Below are positions 1-9,636 of a stretch of 18,165 nucleotides of DNA, piece by piece; position 1 is the stretch's first letter, and each line of letters starts with the position of its first letter. The translations under genes were made by a program, and so were the position numbers. The notes under the pieces were generated by a model. The model ran no database searches, was not told the DNA's origin, and saw nothing but the letters and a program-made list of their open reading frames with translations. The DNA comes from Ruminococcus sp. UBA7013 (GTDB taxonomy: Bacteria > Bacillota > Clostridia > Oscillospirales > Ruminococcaceae). Location: assembly GCA_002449585.1 (NCBI GenBank), contig DJXD01000114.1, positions 1 to 18,165 on the forward strand. The letters run 5' to 3'.

Positions 1-18
1 ATAGGGGATTTGTCAAGT
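1..18. repeat. 18-bp direct repeat, copy 1
   Basis: This copy matches 149-166 at 16 of 18 positions, differing at the 11th and 15th bases. Read on the minus strand, this copy contains a perfect TTGACA followed by AATCCCCTAT, so it could be the -35 region of a promoter for a gene beyond the left edge. Copy 2 has TCGACC instead and would be a dead version. The function is unknown; only the repetition is seen directly. Confidence 0.5.
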
Positions 19-61
19 TTATTATTACATTAAATTGCTAAAGCGGTGGCATAATAACAAC

Positions 62-92
62 GCCCCAGAGAACTTTTAAAGTTCTTTGGGGC
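62..92 (-). terminator. Hairpin, probable terminator of the surface operon
   Basis: A 14-bp stem (62-75 with 79-92, including one G-T wobble) closes a 3-nt loop. Read on the minus strand it is followed by GTTGTTATTAT, which is U-rich but not a clean U-run. On the plus strand it is followed by CTTTGG, so it may work in both directions. It lies about 240 nt past the stop codon of the adhesin, with no gene between, and is the best candidate for the operon end. Confidence 0.6.
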
Positions 93-334
93 TTTGGTTA
101 CAGTAGCTTTACTTTTCAGCTTTTGGGAAACTTCATGCGCCTTTCTGTATAGGGGATTGGTCGAGTGGGGGTAGTAGCAGAGGATTTCAGAAACCTCTGC
201 CACTTTATTTGTGTATTTGTTTGCATAGTTCTCGATAGATTAGGGAAAATGATAGTATGTGCGAGGTTTGGGAGAATTAGCAGAAGAAGATGCTTTCCAC
301 TGTTTTATATTTTGATTTAAAGTAAATTATGAAA
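93..334. other. Intergenic stretch downstream of the adhesin, no gene supported
   Basis: I see no gene with a ribosome binding site here. A second hairpin (177-183 with 194-200, extended by TTT/AAA after a bulged A) is present without a U-run on either side. A start-less open frame crosses the region on the minus strand but runs through both hairpins. The stretch otherwise holds the second 18-bp repeat. Confidence 0.5.
149..166. repeat. 18-bp direct repeat, copy 2
   Basis: Second copy of the ATAGGGGATT-x-GTC-x-AGT sequence at 1-18. It lies in the non-coding tail after the giant adhesin gene, on the far side of the 62-92 hairpin from copy 1. The two copies therefore bracket that hairpin, as the flanks of a small intergenic repeat element might. 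Confidence 0.5.
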
Positions 335-3300
335 TTAATTTGAAACATATGCGATATAAGTGTTAGAACTACTATTACGCTGGAATTTGTTACCAACAGC
401 ATCTTCAAATTGTGTTGTCAAACTTGGAGCATTATTAAAATTGTCAAACAGTTTAGCACCATTACCTGTAGCTCCGCCTTCCAAAGAAGAAATATCTGTT
501 CTCATTGTCCATGTACCAAACATACGAATAAATTCAGCCGCAGTAAGAAGAGTACATCCATTAAACATTCCGTGGACATTGTATATCTTTGTGAAATTAC
601 CAGACAGATTTACAGTAGTCAGTTTACTACAGCTCTTAAACATTTCTTTACATTGTGCATAATTTGCTGATTTAACATCTGAAGTATCAATAGCCATTGT
701 TACTGATTCCAACTTAGAACAGTTTTGGAAGGTACGATTAAAGAAATAAGTACTTGAATTTTTCATCGAAATAGGTCTGCTGAATGTTACATTTGTAAGA
801 TTGCTACATCCATTAAACATCTGATACATATTGCTAACTTCACCAAAATTCCAGTTAGAAATACTGCTTACATCCGCCAGTTTAGACCATTTCTCAAACA
901 TTTGAGAGCAAGAACCAGAAACGTATACATCGCCTTCAGTAGGGAGACCTTCAGAATCTACAGTATACCAATAAATCACATTATTATCCAAATAAAATCT
1001 GATACGGTCTGAGTATGTGCCTGTTTTACTATATTCAACCTTTGAGCTTGCATTTTTATATCCTTTGGCATTTCCTCTTTTGACAGCGGTTATATTGCCA
1101 TTAGTTATATTCAATTTAACTCTGCCATTAGAAGCAAATGTACTGCTCTCGTTTGCTTCCAGTTCTGCGGTGATTGGAATTTCCTCCAGCACAGCAGAAA
1201 ATTTGAAATTCGTCAGGTTATAATTTTCATCATTGAAAATATAATCCTGCAATTGTTTCAGTGTAACAACCCTTGGATTTCCACTTGTGCCGTCAAGATT
1301 GACAATTGAACCGTCAGGCTTTTCATATTGCCAGTTTTTGAGACGATAGCCTGATACATCAATTGCATAGCCGGCTTTAGGATAGCTTTCAGTATCTGGT
1401 GCTGCCAAATCTTCATCTATGTTAGAAACTTCGATATGTTCTGAATCATAAGTTTCAGCATGTGCACTTTGCTTGAATACTAATGTAACGGATTGCTTTT
1501 TATCAACAGCATCAGGAATGTCATATGCCATAGACGGAAAATTGACATCTTGTCGGAGCGTTACTCGCTTGATAAGGTCAGTTTTAACAGTAGAATAGTT
1601 AAGCGTGAGTTTTGTTTCGTATTCAATGTCTTCATAAATAAATGTCACTTTCACTTCATGAGATTGCCCTGAACAATTGCCGGTATCTGCCGGAATTATC
1701 ACTTTCTGATTTCCCACACTATCACTAATTATACCGTATTTATCTGTGCTGAGAATTTCCAGTTTCAGATTTTTTAATTGGTTAGCAGTCAAAATTGTGC
1801 CTTCATTTTCAGGATCTGTTACAGGGTCAGCCTTGTTATAGAGCAGACGGGCTTCCAGTGCAGTTTTATCCAATTCAAATGTATCAGTGTCAGAATATAC
1901 TGGAATAATTTCAGGATATACCACGCTTAAACCTGTGATATAACGCTCTGCCGCAGAGAAATGGTTCGGCTGGCTGTCTGCATGAGAAAGCTGGTCATAT
2001 CGTTTGATTTTGTTGTGATATTCCACACGATAAGTTGCCATATTAGGAGAAGTATCTTCCAGCAGATTACAATAAGCAATGACATTTGATGTACTATAAC
2101 CATTGATATTTGTGCAGTAATTTTGTTCGAATGCATCATTGAGATACTTTATTAAGTCCGTATCTGTTCCCGAAGCAGCGTATTTTACTGTTTTGCAACT
2201 CACAAATTCATACCTTGGGTTGTTCAGTTCCTCAATCATATAATAGCCTGCACCTACAGAAATGCTTTCAAACATATGTGTATCAGAGCCATTGAAAGTC
2301 ACAGTTCTTAAATAAGTGTTTCCATTTGGCTTTGGAGCTGGATTCGGATTTGTTTCTGTTGGCATAGATGAAATTTCTGTAATTCTGAAAATAAATGTCG
2401 GATTGCCGTAAGCATCAATATAATCTGCATAATTGGCAGTATCAATATATTTATCGATATTGATATAGGCTGTTGCTTTTGGTTCAAGACAGTCGAGCTG
2501 TTGTTCTATTTCACAGCTTTGACGGTTAATTTTGAATGCAATATCTTCAGCATTGGCATATCCAACAGGAGGACGGGTTTCTTTAAAATAATAAGACCCC
2601 CACTCAAGCCCTTGCACAGTCAGTTTTCCACTGCCACTGGTAGATACTTCTTTCCCAGCTTTTGCCGCTGTTTTTTCTGCCTCGCTCATATTATTATACT
2701 CATCTTCACTAATGATAGTATAAATGTTTGGGGCAGTACTACCACCAGCGGATTCCAGCTTTACATAGACATTTTTATCAGAGATATTTGCATTTGTAGA
2801 AACGTACAGCAATTCAAATACAGCTTCTTTTTCAAGCATAGGATATTTTCCGTCAGTATCTTTTGTGCCTTCTTTATCACGTTTACTTAATGTAACAGTT
2901 CCTTTTTTCTGTTCATTCTTGATTTCAGGATAATTTCCGTCATCAGCAGTAAAGCGGTTTACTTCAAACTGGTATACAATGCCTTCTGCTTTTTCATATC
3001 CTGACGGAGCTGTTTTTTCAATGACATAATAATTTCCCCATTGCAGTTCTGGAATAAGCTGTGTCCAGCCATTCCATGTATCAGAAGTAGAAAGTGTAAC
3101 GTATTCGTCAATTTTTGTGTCCGTAGAAATATCAGGAGTACTTCCGAGTTGCTTATACAATACAAAGACCGCATTAGGCAATGAGTGCCGTGTACCATCA
3201 GATTGCAGATTATATTTGTTGATACGCAGAGAACCTGTCTTTTCTTCTTCCTTGTGTTGGAGAGTAATATCTGTTTTTAAGTGTGCATGAGCAATATCAG

Positions 3301-6300
3301 CATTAATTGTAATCAATCCATCTTCATCAACACAGCCTTCTGTACTTGTATAAGCACACTTCAAAACTTCCGCTCCGTTATTATTTTCATAGATATAGCC
3401 ATAATTGATTTTATATCCAGAAGCAGCACGGGTTTCCAGTATCATGTAAGTACCAAACTGGACATTATTGAATGTAACATAACCACCTGAATTAGAAGCA
3501 GAAGTTTTAACTGGATTTCCCCAATAAAGGGCTTTATCCTCTTCAGAAGCAGTACTCCATCTTTTACGGATATTTGCAGCAGCTTGTTTCCATTCTGTTT
3601 CTGAAAGTTCAGAATTTTGCGGACGTTCCTGTAACTGGTAAAGTGCATATCTTGCACCCTGAATTTTGTTATTGTTGTTAGTCACATCAATTTTCTGCAT
3701 GGTAATACTGCATGGCTGCTCATCATCTTCCAAAACAGAATCTTCACTTTCAAGTTCAACGATAGTATATTCAACACTGGGTACTACAGATTTATCAATA
3801 TACTTAACCATATTATCAAAGCTGACCATAAAAGTGAAATCATTTGCAGAGAGCTGATAACCGTTTGGAGCTTTTATCTCACGAAGGACGTACACACCAG
3901 GTTCAAGATTCCTGATAACAAGCAACCCATTTTTTATTTCAGATGTAATACCAGTTATGGTATTGTTTTCATCTTTTTTAAATTGATGGTAGACTCCTTC
4001 ACCACTGGTAATGCCGTCTACAGGAATAGAACCTTCTGAATTGGTGCATTCATAGTAATAATAATTTTTTCCCCCGAAAGTTTCTGTGTTTCTATATACA
4101 GATACTGGAATAGGGTCATCATCTTCAGCATATTTGAGCAGTTGATATGTTGCTCCGTCAACAAGCCAGTCGGCATGCTGTGCATCTACTTTTGTAAAGT
4201 ATGCTGTTGCTTTAGCATCCATTTTATTTTTGATACTGATAAGACCATTATTATTGGAATCTATCTCAATCATATCTTTATATTTATCATCAGAAACAAC
4301 TTTGAACTTATATGTTGTTCCTTCTTCTGTAAATGTCAAATCAGGTATAGCTGTATCAGTATCATCCATCAATTCGTATGCACCTTTGTCCTCTGCCTGA
4401 CCAGATGCTGTAAAATTGATATGATAAAGTGTCGTATTTTCAACATAATGATTTGGGACTTCTGTTTCCCAGATATAGTATTCTCCTGTCGCTAAGGGAA
4501 GTTCCAGAATACCGCTGGCATTAGTTGCCATGTTTTTCATATCTTCCTTGTAATATTCTGTACGTCCGTTTGCTGTTACTTGGGTAGAATTTCGCTGAGC
4601 ATATTCCAACTCATCAACACTTTCGTTCTTCAAAACAAATGTGCTGAATTTTGCACCATACAAAGTTTTATTTACAGAAGTATAGTCTACTTTCATAATT
4701 TTTAGGTTATTTGCGAGGCGCACAGATGTAATTTCAGCAGGTTTACTTTTATCTGGCAATGCACTGATGTCAAAAATGGAAACGGAACGATTTCTTGCCT
4801 TTTTTTGAATGTTCGATGCATTTGCAACAGGTGCACGCATATTGACAAATACATCTGTTTCAAACACTCCACTATAATTGAGAGGAATATCTTTCAGTTC
4901 AGAATTGCCACACAAAGGAGTGCCGTTTGTAATTCCTTTTGCAATCAATTCCACACAAATCGCATAAGGTTCATCACCCGACTGCGGCTTCCATGTATAG
5001 TACAGACCACTGATTTGGTCAGACTCTACATAATTCATCCTTTTCCATTTATTATCAGGATTTGTAATAAAGTCATGTACTGCAGAAGGAGCAATGCCAG
5101 TAATAGAACCATCAGTAGTTTGTTTCAGGAGATAATTTTCAGATGTTGACATGACATTATTATTGCTGTCAACAACATCACTCTTGTCAATGTAGTACAC
5201 AACAGGCTGGGAATAAATGCCATGTTGGATTCTCTGCTGTATGATATCTTTTACATCAACGCTCAGCACGACACCCTGCCATTGTGAATGAGCAGTATCA
5301 TCTGTGGTATCAGTATAGTCGTTATCACTGAAACGTTCAATTTCATCATAAATATAGGCATAATTCAAATCTTCCTTACTCATAGTATTCATGATGAACC
5401 TGAGACGATAAGTGTATAATGCCCCATCATTGACAGCATCTGGATTATCAGAGTCTTGCACATATCCATGTACATACGAGTCACGTGTATAACCACCCGT
5501 AGAAAATGCTGTTTTTACGTGTTTATGGTTTCCGGTTTGAATATCAATGTTGGAAGCATTCAGATGTAGTGCATTGCTACTTTCAGCAATCATCTGTTCG
5601 GAGCTGACTTTGTTTTTGTCAATATCCTCAATATCATATGCCTCATTACCATTGTTATAGCCTTCTTGAATGGCTGTAGTTTTACCTTTATCTGTGAGAA
5701 GTGTATAGGATTTCGGTTTCAGAGTCGTTGTTTTTTCAAGCTCATCATTTTCCGCAAATACAACAACTGGATACTGAAAAGAAACTTTTGTGAGAGAATC
5801 CGCCAGCAGTGCTGCACCAACAGAAAAATCAAACTTAACAATAATCCTTGTATTTGGCGGAATACGATTTCCTTGTTCATCATAAGATGCAGGAGTTTCT
5901 TCTACAGTAATAGAAACATTTTCACCGAGTTTCAGATTAGTTTCACTCACCTTTTTGGTATTGTTTTTGTCTCCGGTAAAATATTCTGATTCAAATTTAA
6001 TAGTGTTAAAAATCTGCTCCAAATCTACCTGTCCGTTTTCATCTTTGGGAAGCTGTACAAACTCGGGCAGTTCTGCAACTACTACAAATTCTTTCAAAGT
6101 AACAGGATTTTCGGATTTCAGAGTTGCATAGGTTTCAAGAATACCAAAATAGGTGTCATCAGAAGCATACCGTTCAGCCAGATTGCCAAAGGGATGCTCT
6201 ACAACAGGATTTTTTGAGTCTTTATCAGTACCATACCATTTATCCTGACCTGTATCATGCGTAACAGAAAATTCTAAATCCTTAATTACATTTGTACGAG

Positions 6301-9300
6301 AAACCAGTTTTGTAACTGCGGAACGAAGATAAATATTAGAATGAGCACGATAAGGAATTAAACCGGAAGGCACTTCCGCTGCTGAATTTGCATCCGTTAT
6401 TGTTCCGGCTAAACCAGTGCCAGCGATATTATTGACCCATGTAGGAAGTCCATGGTTATCATAACTGCCTGCACCATAATCTTGGTTTATTTTATCAATT
6501 TGTGCATTGTCATATGCCGCAAGGTCATATGTGACATTATTTCTTTCAAATAATGCCTGCATATAACTGTAGTTTACAATTCTGATATGGTTCTCGCTCA
6601 GTTTGTCACTGCCAGAAATCAGGTCAGAAAAACGTTCATCTTCTGGATTAAGTGTGAATTTCACATCCATTTTGAATGGTTTTCCACTGTCCTGTGTAAA
6701 ATTCATAGTACGGTTTACTTCATACACTTCAATTTTTACCTTTGCAGTTCCATCAGGGAGAGCAACTTGTATTGACTCATTCTGAGAAGTAATGCCTGTA
6801 CTGCATGAAGTCCAATCAGATTCATCATATTTCTGATAAAATACTTCATAAGGATAGCCCGGATATTCATAATGAACGATACCGTCACCAGGATATTCAT
6901 TTTCAGAAACATCTTTGTAAACGGGAGTTACGGCAATTTTATGATAATACTTGCCATTATCATAAGTAATCTCACTGATTTGATAAGTTTTAGTACTATC
7001 AGAAACAGATTGATAGTGAGAAAGTGTTACTACCACCGGATTTTCGCCAGATGTATAATATAATCCAGTTTCCGAATTGTATGTGAGCTGTTCTGTCAAA
7101 TAAGTATTATTACTTGAGTCTTTATAAACAGGAACTACTTCAGTATCATAATAATAATATTTGCCCTCGCTGATATTATATGTGATTTGATTTGTTTGAT
7201 AGATATTATTGGAAGAATCCTTATATTCTTTCAATTCATACTTAGTATTTACGCCATTTGCAAATATAGTATAATAGGTTGTTACATAATATTTGTAATC
7301 ATCACCAACTTGCCCTTGTGATTTAGCGATTTCTCTTGCTCTGGCTGTTTTGTATTCACCACCGGCATTATGATAGATTCCTTTTGGAATGGTAACATTA
7401 AGAATCTGATAATCTTTTTCTGTGCCACCAACCAAAGGAAATGCTTTCAAATTATTTGCGGTGACAATTCTGTTATTCTCATCAACAGTATCATTGGAAT
7501 AGTACACACCAAGCGCATCATCCACTAATACCAGATTATAGAAATTATTGTTACTGATAGCATAATTGCTTGCATCAGCGTTATTAGATTTATAATAGCG
7601 TGAACCTGTGCCTACTTGGTCAATCAGCACATCCAAATCATAGGATAGTGTTTGATTATAGAACAGATTTCCGGAGAGAAATTCTCTTGTAATGGAAACA
7701 GGATAGCCATGAAAATACTTGTCACGCTTTTCAAGATTATCATAGGGAGGGTAATATTCAGGGTCTCCGCCTTCATAGGATGAATGTTTTTCGTGTCTCA
7801 TTCTGGTACCACTGCCTGGCTGGTATTCCGGCTCTTTCTGTCCACGGATAGTGTGAGTATCAAAATCCAACACTTTAATAGATTTTGTTTCATCATTATA
7901 AAGCGGTTCAGCATAACCAGTCACTTTGAATTCTACAAGTTTGTCAACAGCGATTTTCATTTTATCCACACCAACATTGAAATCAAAATCAATGTCATTC
8001 AAATTTTCCATTTTATTGGTATACTCAGGATAAGTAATGCGGATATAGGGATTTGGGTGTGTTTCGTCAGCATCATGCCATTCTCTGTTTTCACCTGTTA
8101 TTGTACCTTTTTCACTTCCTATCAGAATAATATCTTCCGGATTGAGAGAAATAGACTGGTCTCCTGATTTTGTTGCACCTAAGGAAATTAGTGTTCTTGA
8201 ACCACTATTTTCTACTTTATAATATTCATCAGCATCTTTCTTTTTCACATATCTTCCAAGAACTTCACTTTCATTGACAACCTCATTTTTTGAATTATAA
8301 TAAGTTGTAACAAGTTTTCCGTTCACATCATTTACTACAAATGTATAGCCATTTGTTTCAACAGAATTGGCATATAAATTCAGTCTCAGTGTGTCCTCTT
8401 CTCCTGAATAGTATCCAGAGTATTCTGTTGGAACTTCAACATCAATATAATAGGAATATCCTTGCAGTCCTCTTGCTTTATAATACTGATGTGCATTGGT
8501 AGTATACAGACACCAGTCATAACTATCATGCAGGTCATCAGCACCAGTCTGCTGCATGGGCTTTGCAGTTACATCAATTATAATTTCATCACGGATAGTA
8601 GAGTAATTGAAATCAAGCGTATCATTGTTGGTAGTTTGCTTAGTTCCGTCAAAATAAATAACTGGAATTCCACTGATAGGAGTAGCTGATGTCAATGTAC
8701 CATTATCATCATAATAGTATTTGCCGTCAGCATCATTTTTAGTAACTTCATGTCCTTCTGCATCAAGCAATTTGTCTCCGTTTACTTGATAGCCGTCTTT
8801 ATATTTTGTTCCATTTGTTTTTGAAATACATCCACTTCCATCCACCAGCAAATAGGTGTTTCCATTTGCATCAGCATAAGAAGTCATAACAAATTCACTT
8901 ACATCTGAAACAATATCTCCATTACCATCGAGAATATTTCCATTTTCATCATGGATACGGGTAATTTTATAAGTAGCATTGATTTCTCTGTGAAATGGCT
9001 GTTCAACCTTACCGCTTTGGTCGTTAATATTATCTCCATTTTCGGTTGATACTGCTGTTCTTGTGGGAATTTCCCAGAAAAGTGTAGAAATACGCTCGTT
9101 TGAAAGAGGGGTGGTATTAACAATGGTGTAAGTATCAACAGGCACACCATTAACGACTTCTGTAGTATGACTTTTAACAGTCCAGTTTCTTGTAAAAACG
9201 GAGTCATCTTCTTTAAATCCATATACTGAATCAAAACTTTGTCCGTCACGAATTTCACGGTTAAGACCGTCCAGACCAGTAAATGTCAGTTCAAATTCAC

Positions 9301-9613
9301 CTGGCTGAATAGGAGCAGTTGTCTTATTATTAACATAAATTCCGAGATAAATAAATCTCTTCTTATCCGCAGAATCTTCCCTGACGTAATATACAGCACT
9401 GTCTTCCGAATTGATTTTTTTATTCTGGTCATCACGCCAATGTAGCTGTACATCATAACTATCATCAGAATTAATCGGCACTTCTTCTGCCGCAAATGTA
9501 AGTAAAGAAGCAAACTCCGGAGTAATCCAGCCGGTTATCAGCATAATACAGCTGAGAACTAATGATAAAGCACGTGTATGAAACGGTCTGTCTGTTACAT
9601 AAGTATTCAACAT
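335..9613 (-). CDS. Giant secreted multi-domain adhesin (SpaA/Cna_B-like modules, BspA/DUF285-like C-terminus)
   Basis: A 3092-residue surface or matrix protein. I chose the start at 9613 because AAAGGA lies 9 nt upstream; an in-frame ATG at 9631 would add six residues but lacks a good site. Residues 1-42 form a signal peptide (basic n-region, hydrophobic LSLVLSCIMLITGW). A long beta-rich region follows, with Tyr-rich imperfect repeats at about 792-922. Six SpaA/Cna_B-like modules follow at about 1635-1745, 1802-1930, 1969-2072, 2127-2223, 2236-2365 and 2380-2478. They typically open with a Lys strand (KVD, KID, NKY, SKRD) and close with an E-box such as ETEVP, EIKAPNGY, EKTAPSGY or ETRPPVGY. 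In this family the Lys and Glu belong to intramolecular isopeptide bonds. An Ig-like region (about 2565-2788) and four BspA/DUF285-like repeats (MFxxCSxLxxV type, about 2885-3092) end the protein. There is no LPxTG motif, terminal membrane helix or SLH domain, so anchoring is unexplained. It is last in the SipW operon, 23 nt after its neighbour. Ligand unknown. Confidence 0.9.
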   Translation of the reverse strand: MLNTYVTDRPFHTRALSLVLSCIMLITGWITPEFASLLTFAAEEVPINSDDSYDVQLHWRDDQNKKINSEDSAVYYVREDSADKKRFIYLGIYVNNKTTAPIQPGEFELTFTGLDGLNREIRDGQSFDSVYGFKEDDSVFTRNWTVKSHTTEVVNGVPVDTYTIVNTTPLSNERISTLFWEIPTRTAVSTENGDNINDQSGKVEQPFHREINATYKITRIHDENGNILDGNGDIVSDVSEFVMTSYADANGNTYLLVDGSGCISKTNGTKYKDGYQVNGDKLLDAEGHEVTKNDADGKYYYDDNGTLTSATPISGIPVIYFDGTKQTTNNDTLDFNYSTIRDEIIIDVTAKPMQQTGADDLHDSYDWCLYTTNAHQYYKARGLQGYSYYIDVEVPTEYSGYYSGEEDTLRLNLYANSVETNGYTFVVNDVNGKLVTTYYNSKNEVVNESEVLGRYVKKKDADEYYKVENSGSRTLISLGATKSGDQSISLNPEDIILIGSEKGTITGENREWHDADETHPNPYIRITYPEYTNKMENLNDIDFDFNVGVDKMKIAVDKLVEFKVTGYAEPLYNDETKSIKVLDFDTHTIRGQKEPEYQPGSGTRMRHEKHSSYEGGDPEYYPPYDNLEKRDKYFHGYPVSITREFLSGNLFYNQTLSYDLDVLIDQVGTGSRYYKSNNADASNYAISNNNFYNLVLVDDALGVYYSNDTVDENNRIVTANNLKAFPLVGGTEKDYQILNVTIPKGIYHNAGGEYKTARAREIAKSQGQVGDDYKYYVTTYYTIFANGVNTKYELKEYKDSSNNIYQTNQITYNISEGKYYYYDTEVVPVYKDSSNNTYLTEQLTYNSETGLYYTSGENPVVVTLSHYQSVSDSTKTYQISEITYDNGKYYHKIAVTPVYKDVSENEYPGDGIVHYEYPGYPYEVFYQKYDESDWTSCSTGITSQNESIQVALPDGTAKVKIEVYEVNRTMNFTQDSGKPFKMDVKFTLNPEDERFSDLISGSDKLSENHIRIVNYSYMQALFERNNVTYDLAAYDNAQIDKINQDYGAGSYDNHGLPTWVNNIAGTGLAGTITDANSAAEVPSGLIPYRAHSNIYLRSAVTKLVSRTNVIKDLEFSVTHDTGQDKWYGTDKDSKNPVVEHPFGNLAERYASDDTYFGILETYATLKSENPVTLKEFVVVAELPEFVQLPKDENGQVDLEQIFNTIKFESEYFTGDKNNTKKVSETNLKLGENVSITVEETPASYDEQGNRIPPNTRIIVKFDFSVGAALLADSLTKVSFQYPVVVFAENDELEKTTTLKPKSYTLLTDKGKTTAIQEGYNNGNEAYDIEDIDKNKVSSEQMIAESSNALHLNASNIDIQTGNHKHVKTAFSTGGYTRDSYVHGYVQDSDNPDAVNDGALYTYRLRFIMNTMSKEDLNYAYIYDEIERFSDNDYTDTTDDTAHSQWQGVVLSVDVKDIIQQRIQHGIYSQPVVYYIDKSDVVDSNNNVMSTSENYLLKQTTDGSITGIAPSAVHDFITNPDNKWKRMNYVESDQISGLYYTWKPQSGDEPYAICVELIAKGITNGTPLCGNSELKDIPLNYSGVFETDVFVNMRAPVANASNIQKKARNRSVSIFDISALPDKSKPAEITSVRLANNLKIMKVDYTSVNKTLYGAKFSTFVLKNESVDELEYAQRNSTQVTANGRTEYYKEDMKNMATNASGILELPLATGEYYIWETEVPNHYVENTTLYHINFTASGQAEDKGAYELMDDTDTAIPDLTFTEEGTTYKFKVVSDDKYKDMIEIDSNNNGLISIKNKMDAKATAYFTKVDAQHADWLVDGATYQLLKYAEDDDPIPVSVYRNTETFGGKNYYYYECTNSEGSIPVDGITSGEGVYHQFKKDENNTITGITSEIKNGLLVIRNLEPGVYVLREIKAPNGYQLSANDFTFMVSFDNMVKYIDKSVVPSVEYTIVELESEDSVLEDDEQPCSITMQKIDVTNNNNKIQGARYALYQLQERPQNSELSETEWKQAAANIRKRWSTASEEDKALYWGNPVKTSASNSGGYVTFNNVQFGTYMILETRAASGYKINYGYIYENNNGAEVLKCAYTSTEGCVDEDGLITINADIAHAHLKTDITLQHKEEEKTGSLRINKYNLQSDGTRHSLPNAVFVLYKQLGSTPDISTDTKIDEYVTLSTSDTWNGWTQLIPELQWGNYYVIEKTAPSGYEKAEGIVYQFEVNRFTADDGNYPEIKNEQKKGTVTLSKRDKEGTKDTDGKYPMLEKEAVFELLYVSTNANISDKNVYVKLESAGGSTAPNIYTIISEDEYNNMSEAEKTAAKAGKEVSTSGSGKLTVQGLEWGSYYFKETRPPVGYANAEDIAFKINRQSCEIEQQLDCLEPKATAYINIDKYIDTANYADYIDAYGNPTFIFRITEISSMPTETNPNPAPKPNGNTYLRTVTFNGSDTHMFESISVGAGYYMIEELNNPRYEFVSCKTVKYAASGTDTDLIKYLNDAFEQNYCTNINGYSTSNVIAYCNLLEDTSPNMATYRVEYHNKIKRYDQLSHADSQPNHFSAAERYITGLSVVYPEIIPVYSDTDTFELDKTALEARLLYNKADPVTDPENEGTILTANQLKNLKLEILSTDKYGIISDSVGNQKVIIPADTGNCSGQSHEVKVTFIYEDIEYETKLTLNYSTVKTDLIKRVTLRQDVNFPSMAYDIPDAVDKKQSVTLVFKQSAHAETYDSEHIEVSNIDEDLAAPDTESYPKAGYAIDVSGYRLKNWQYEKPDGSIVNLDGTSGNPRVVTLKQLQDYIFNDENYNLTNFKFSAVLEEIPITAELEANESSTFASNGRVKLNITNGNITAVKRGNAKGYKNASSKVEYSKTGTYSDRIRFYLDNNVIYWYTVDSEGLPTEGDVYVSGSCSQMFEKWSKLADVSSISNWNFGEVSNMYQMFNGCSNLTNVTFSRPISMKNSSTYFFNRTFQNCSKLESVTMAIDTSDVKSANYAQCKEMFKSCSKLTTVNLSGNFTKIYNVHGMFNGCTLLTAAEFIRMFGTWTMRTDISSLEGGATGNGAKLFDNFNNAPSLTTQFEDAVGNKFQRNSSSNTYIAYVSN
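6850..7240 (-). repeat. Tyr-rich imperfect tandem repeats within the adhesin
   Basis: The protein here repeats the pattern YKDSSNNxYxTxxxTYxxxxGxYYY with a ValValProVal-type linker. There are about four copies of 32-40 residues, the last one diverged. Related single units appear nearer the N-terminus, such as the segment ending GKYYYDDNG. The copies differ in DNA sequence, so this is an old duplication and not a slippage tract. The function is unknown. Confidence 0.6.
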
Positions 9614-9636
9614 TCTCTCACATCCTTTCATAAGAA

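Noticed and set aside
30..203. Minus-strand open frame of 57 codons starting at a GTG, with protein-like sequence ending CYYATALAI.
   Set aside because: There is no ribosome binding site, and it runs through two hairpins including the likely operon terminator; more likely an intergenic repeat than a gene.
335..600. A search for an LPxTG or other sorting signal at the adhesin C-terminus, including other frames just past the stop.
   Set aside because: No motif, hydrophobic helix or basic tail is present in frame, and the sequence after the stop has further stops at once.
2501..2890. Plus-strand frame of 129 codons opposite the adhesin gene, and similar plus-strand frames elsewhere.
   Set aside because: Phe/Cys/Ile-rich shadow translations of the real minus-strand genes, without ribosome binding sites.
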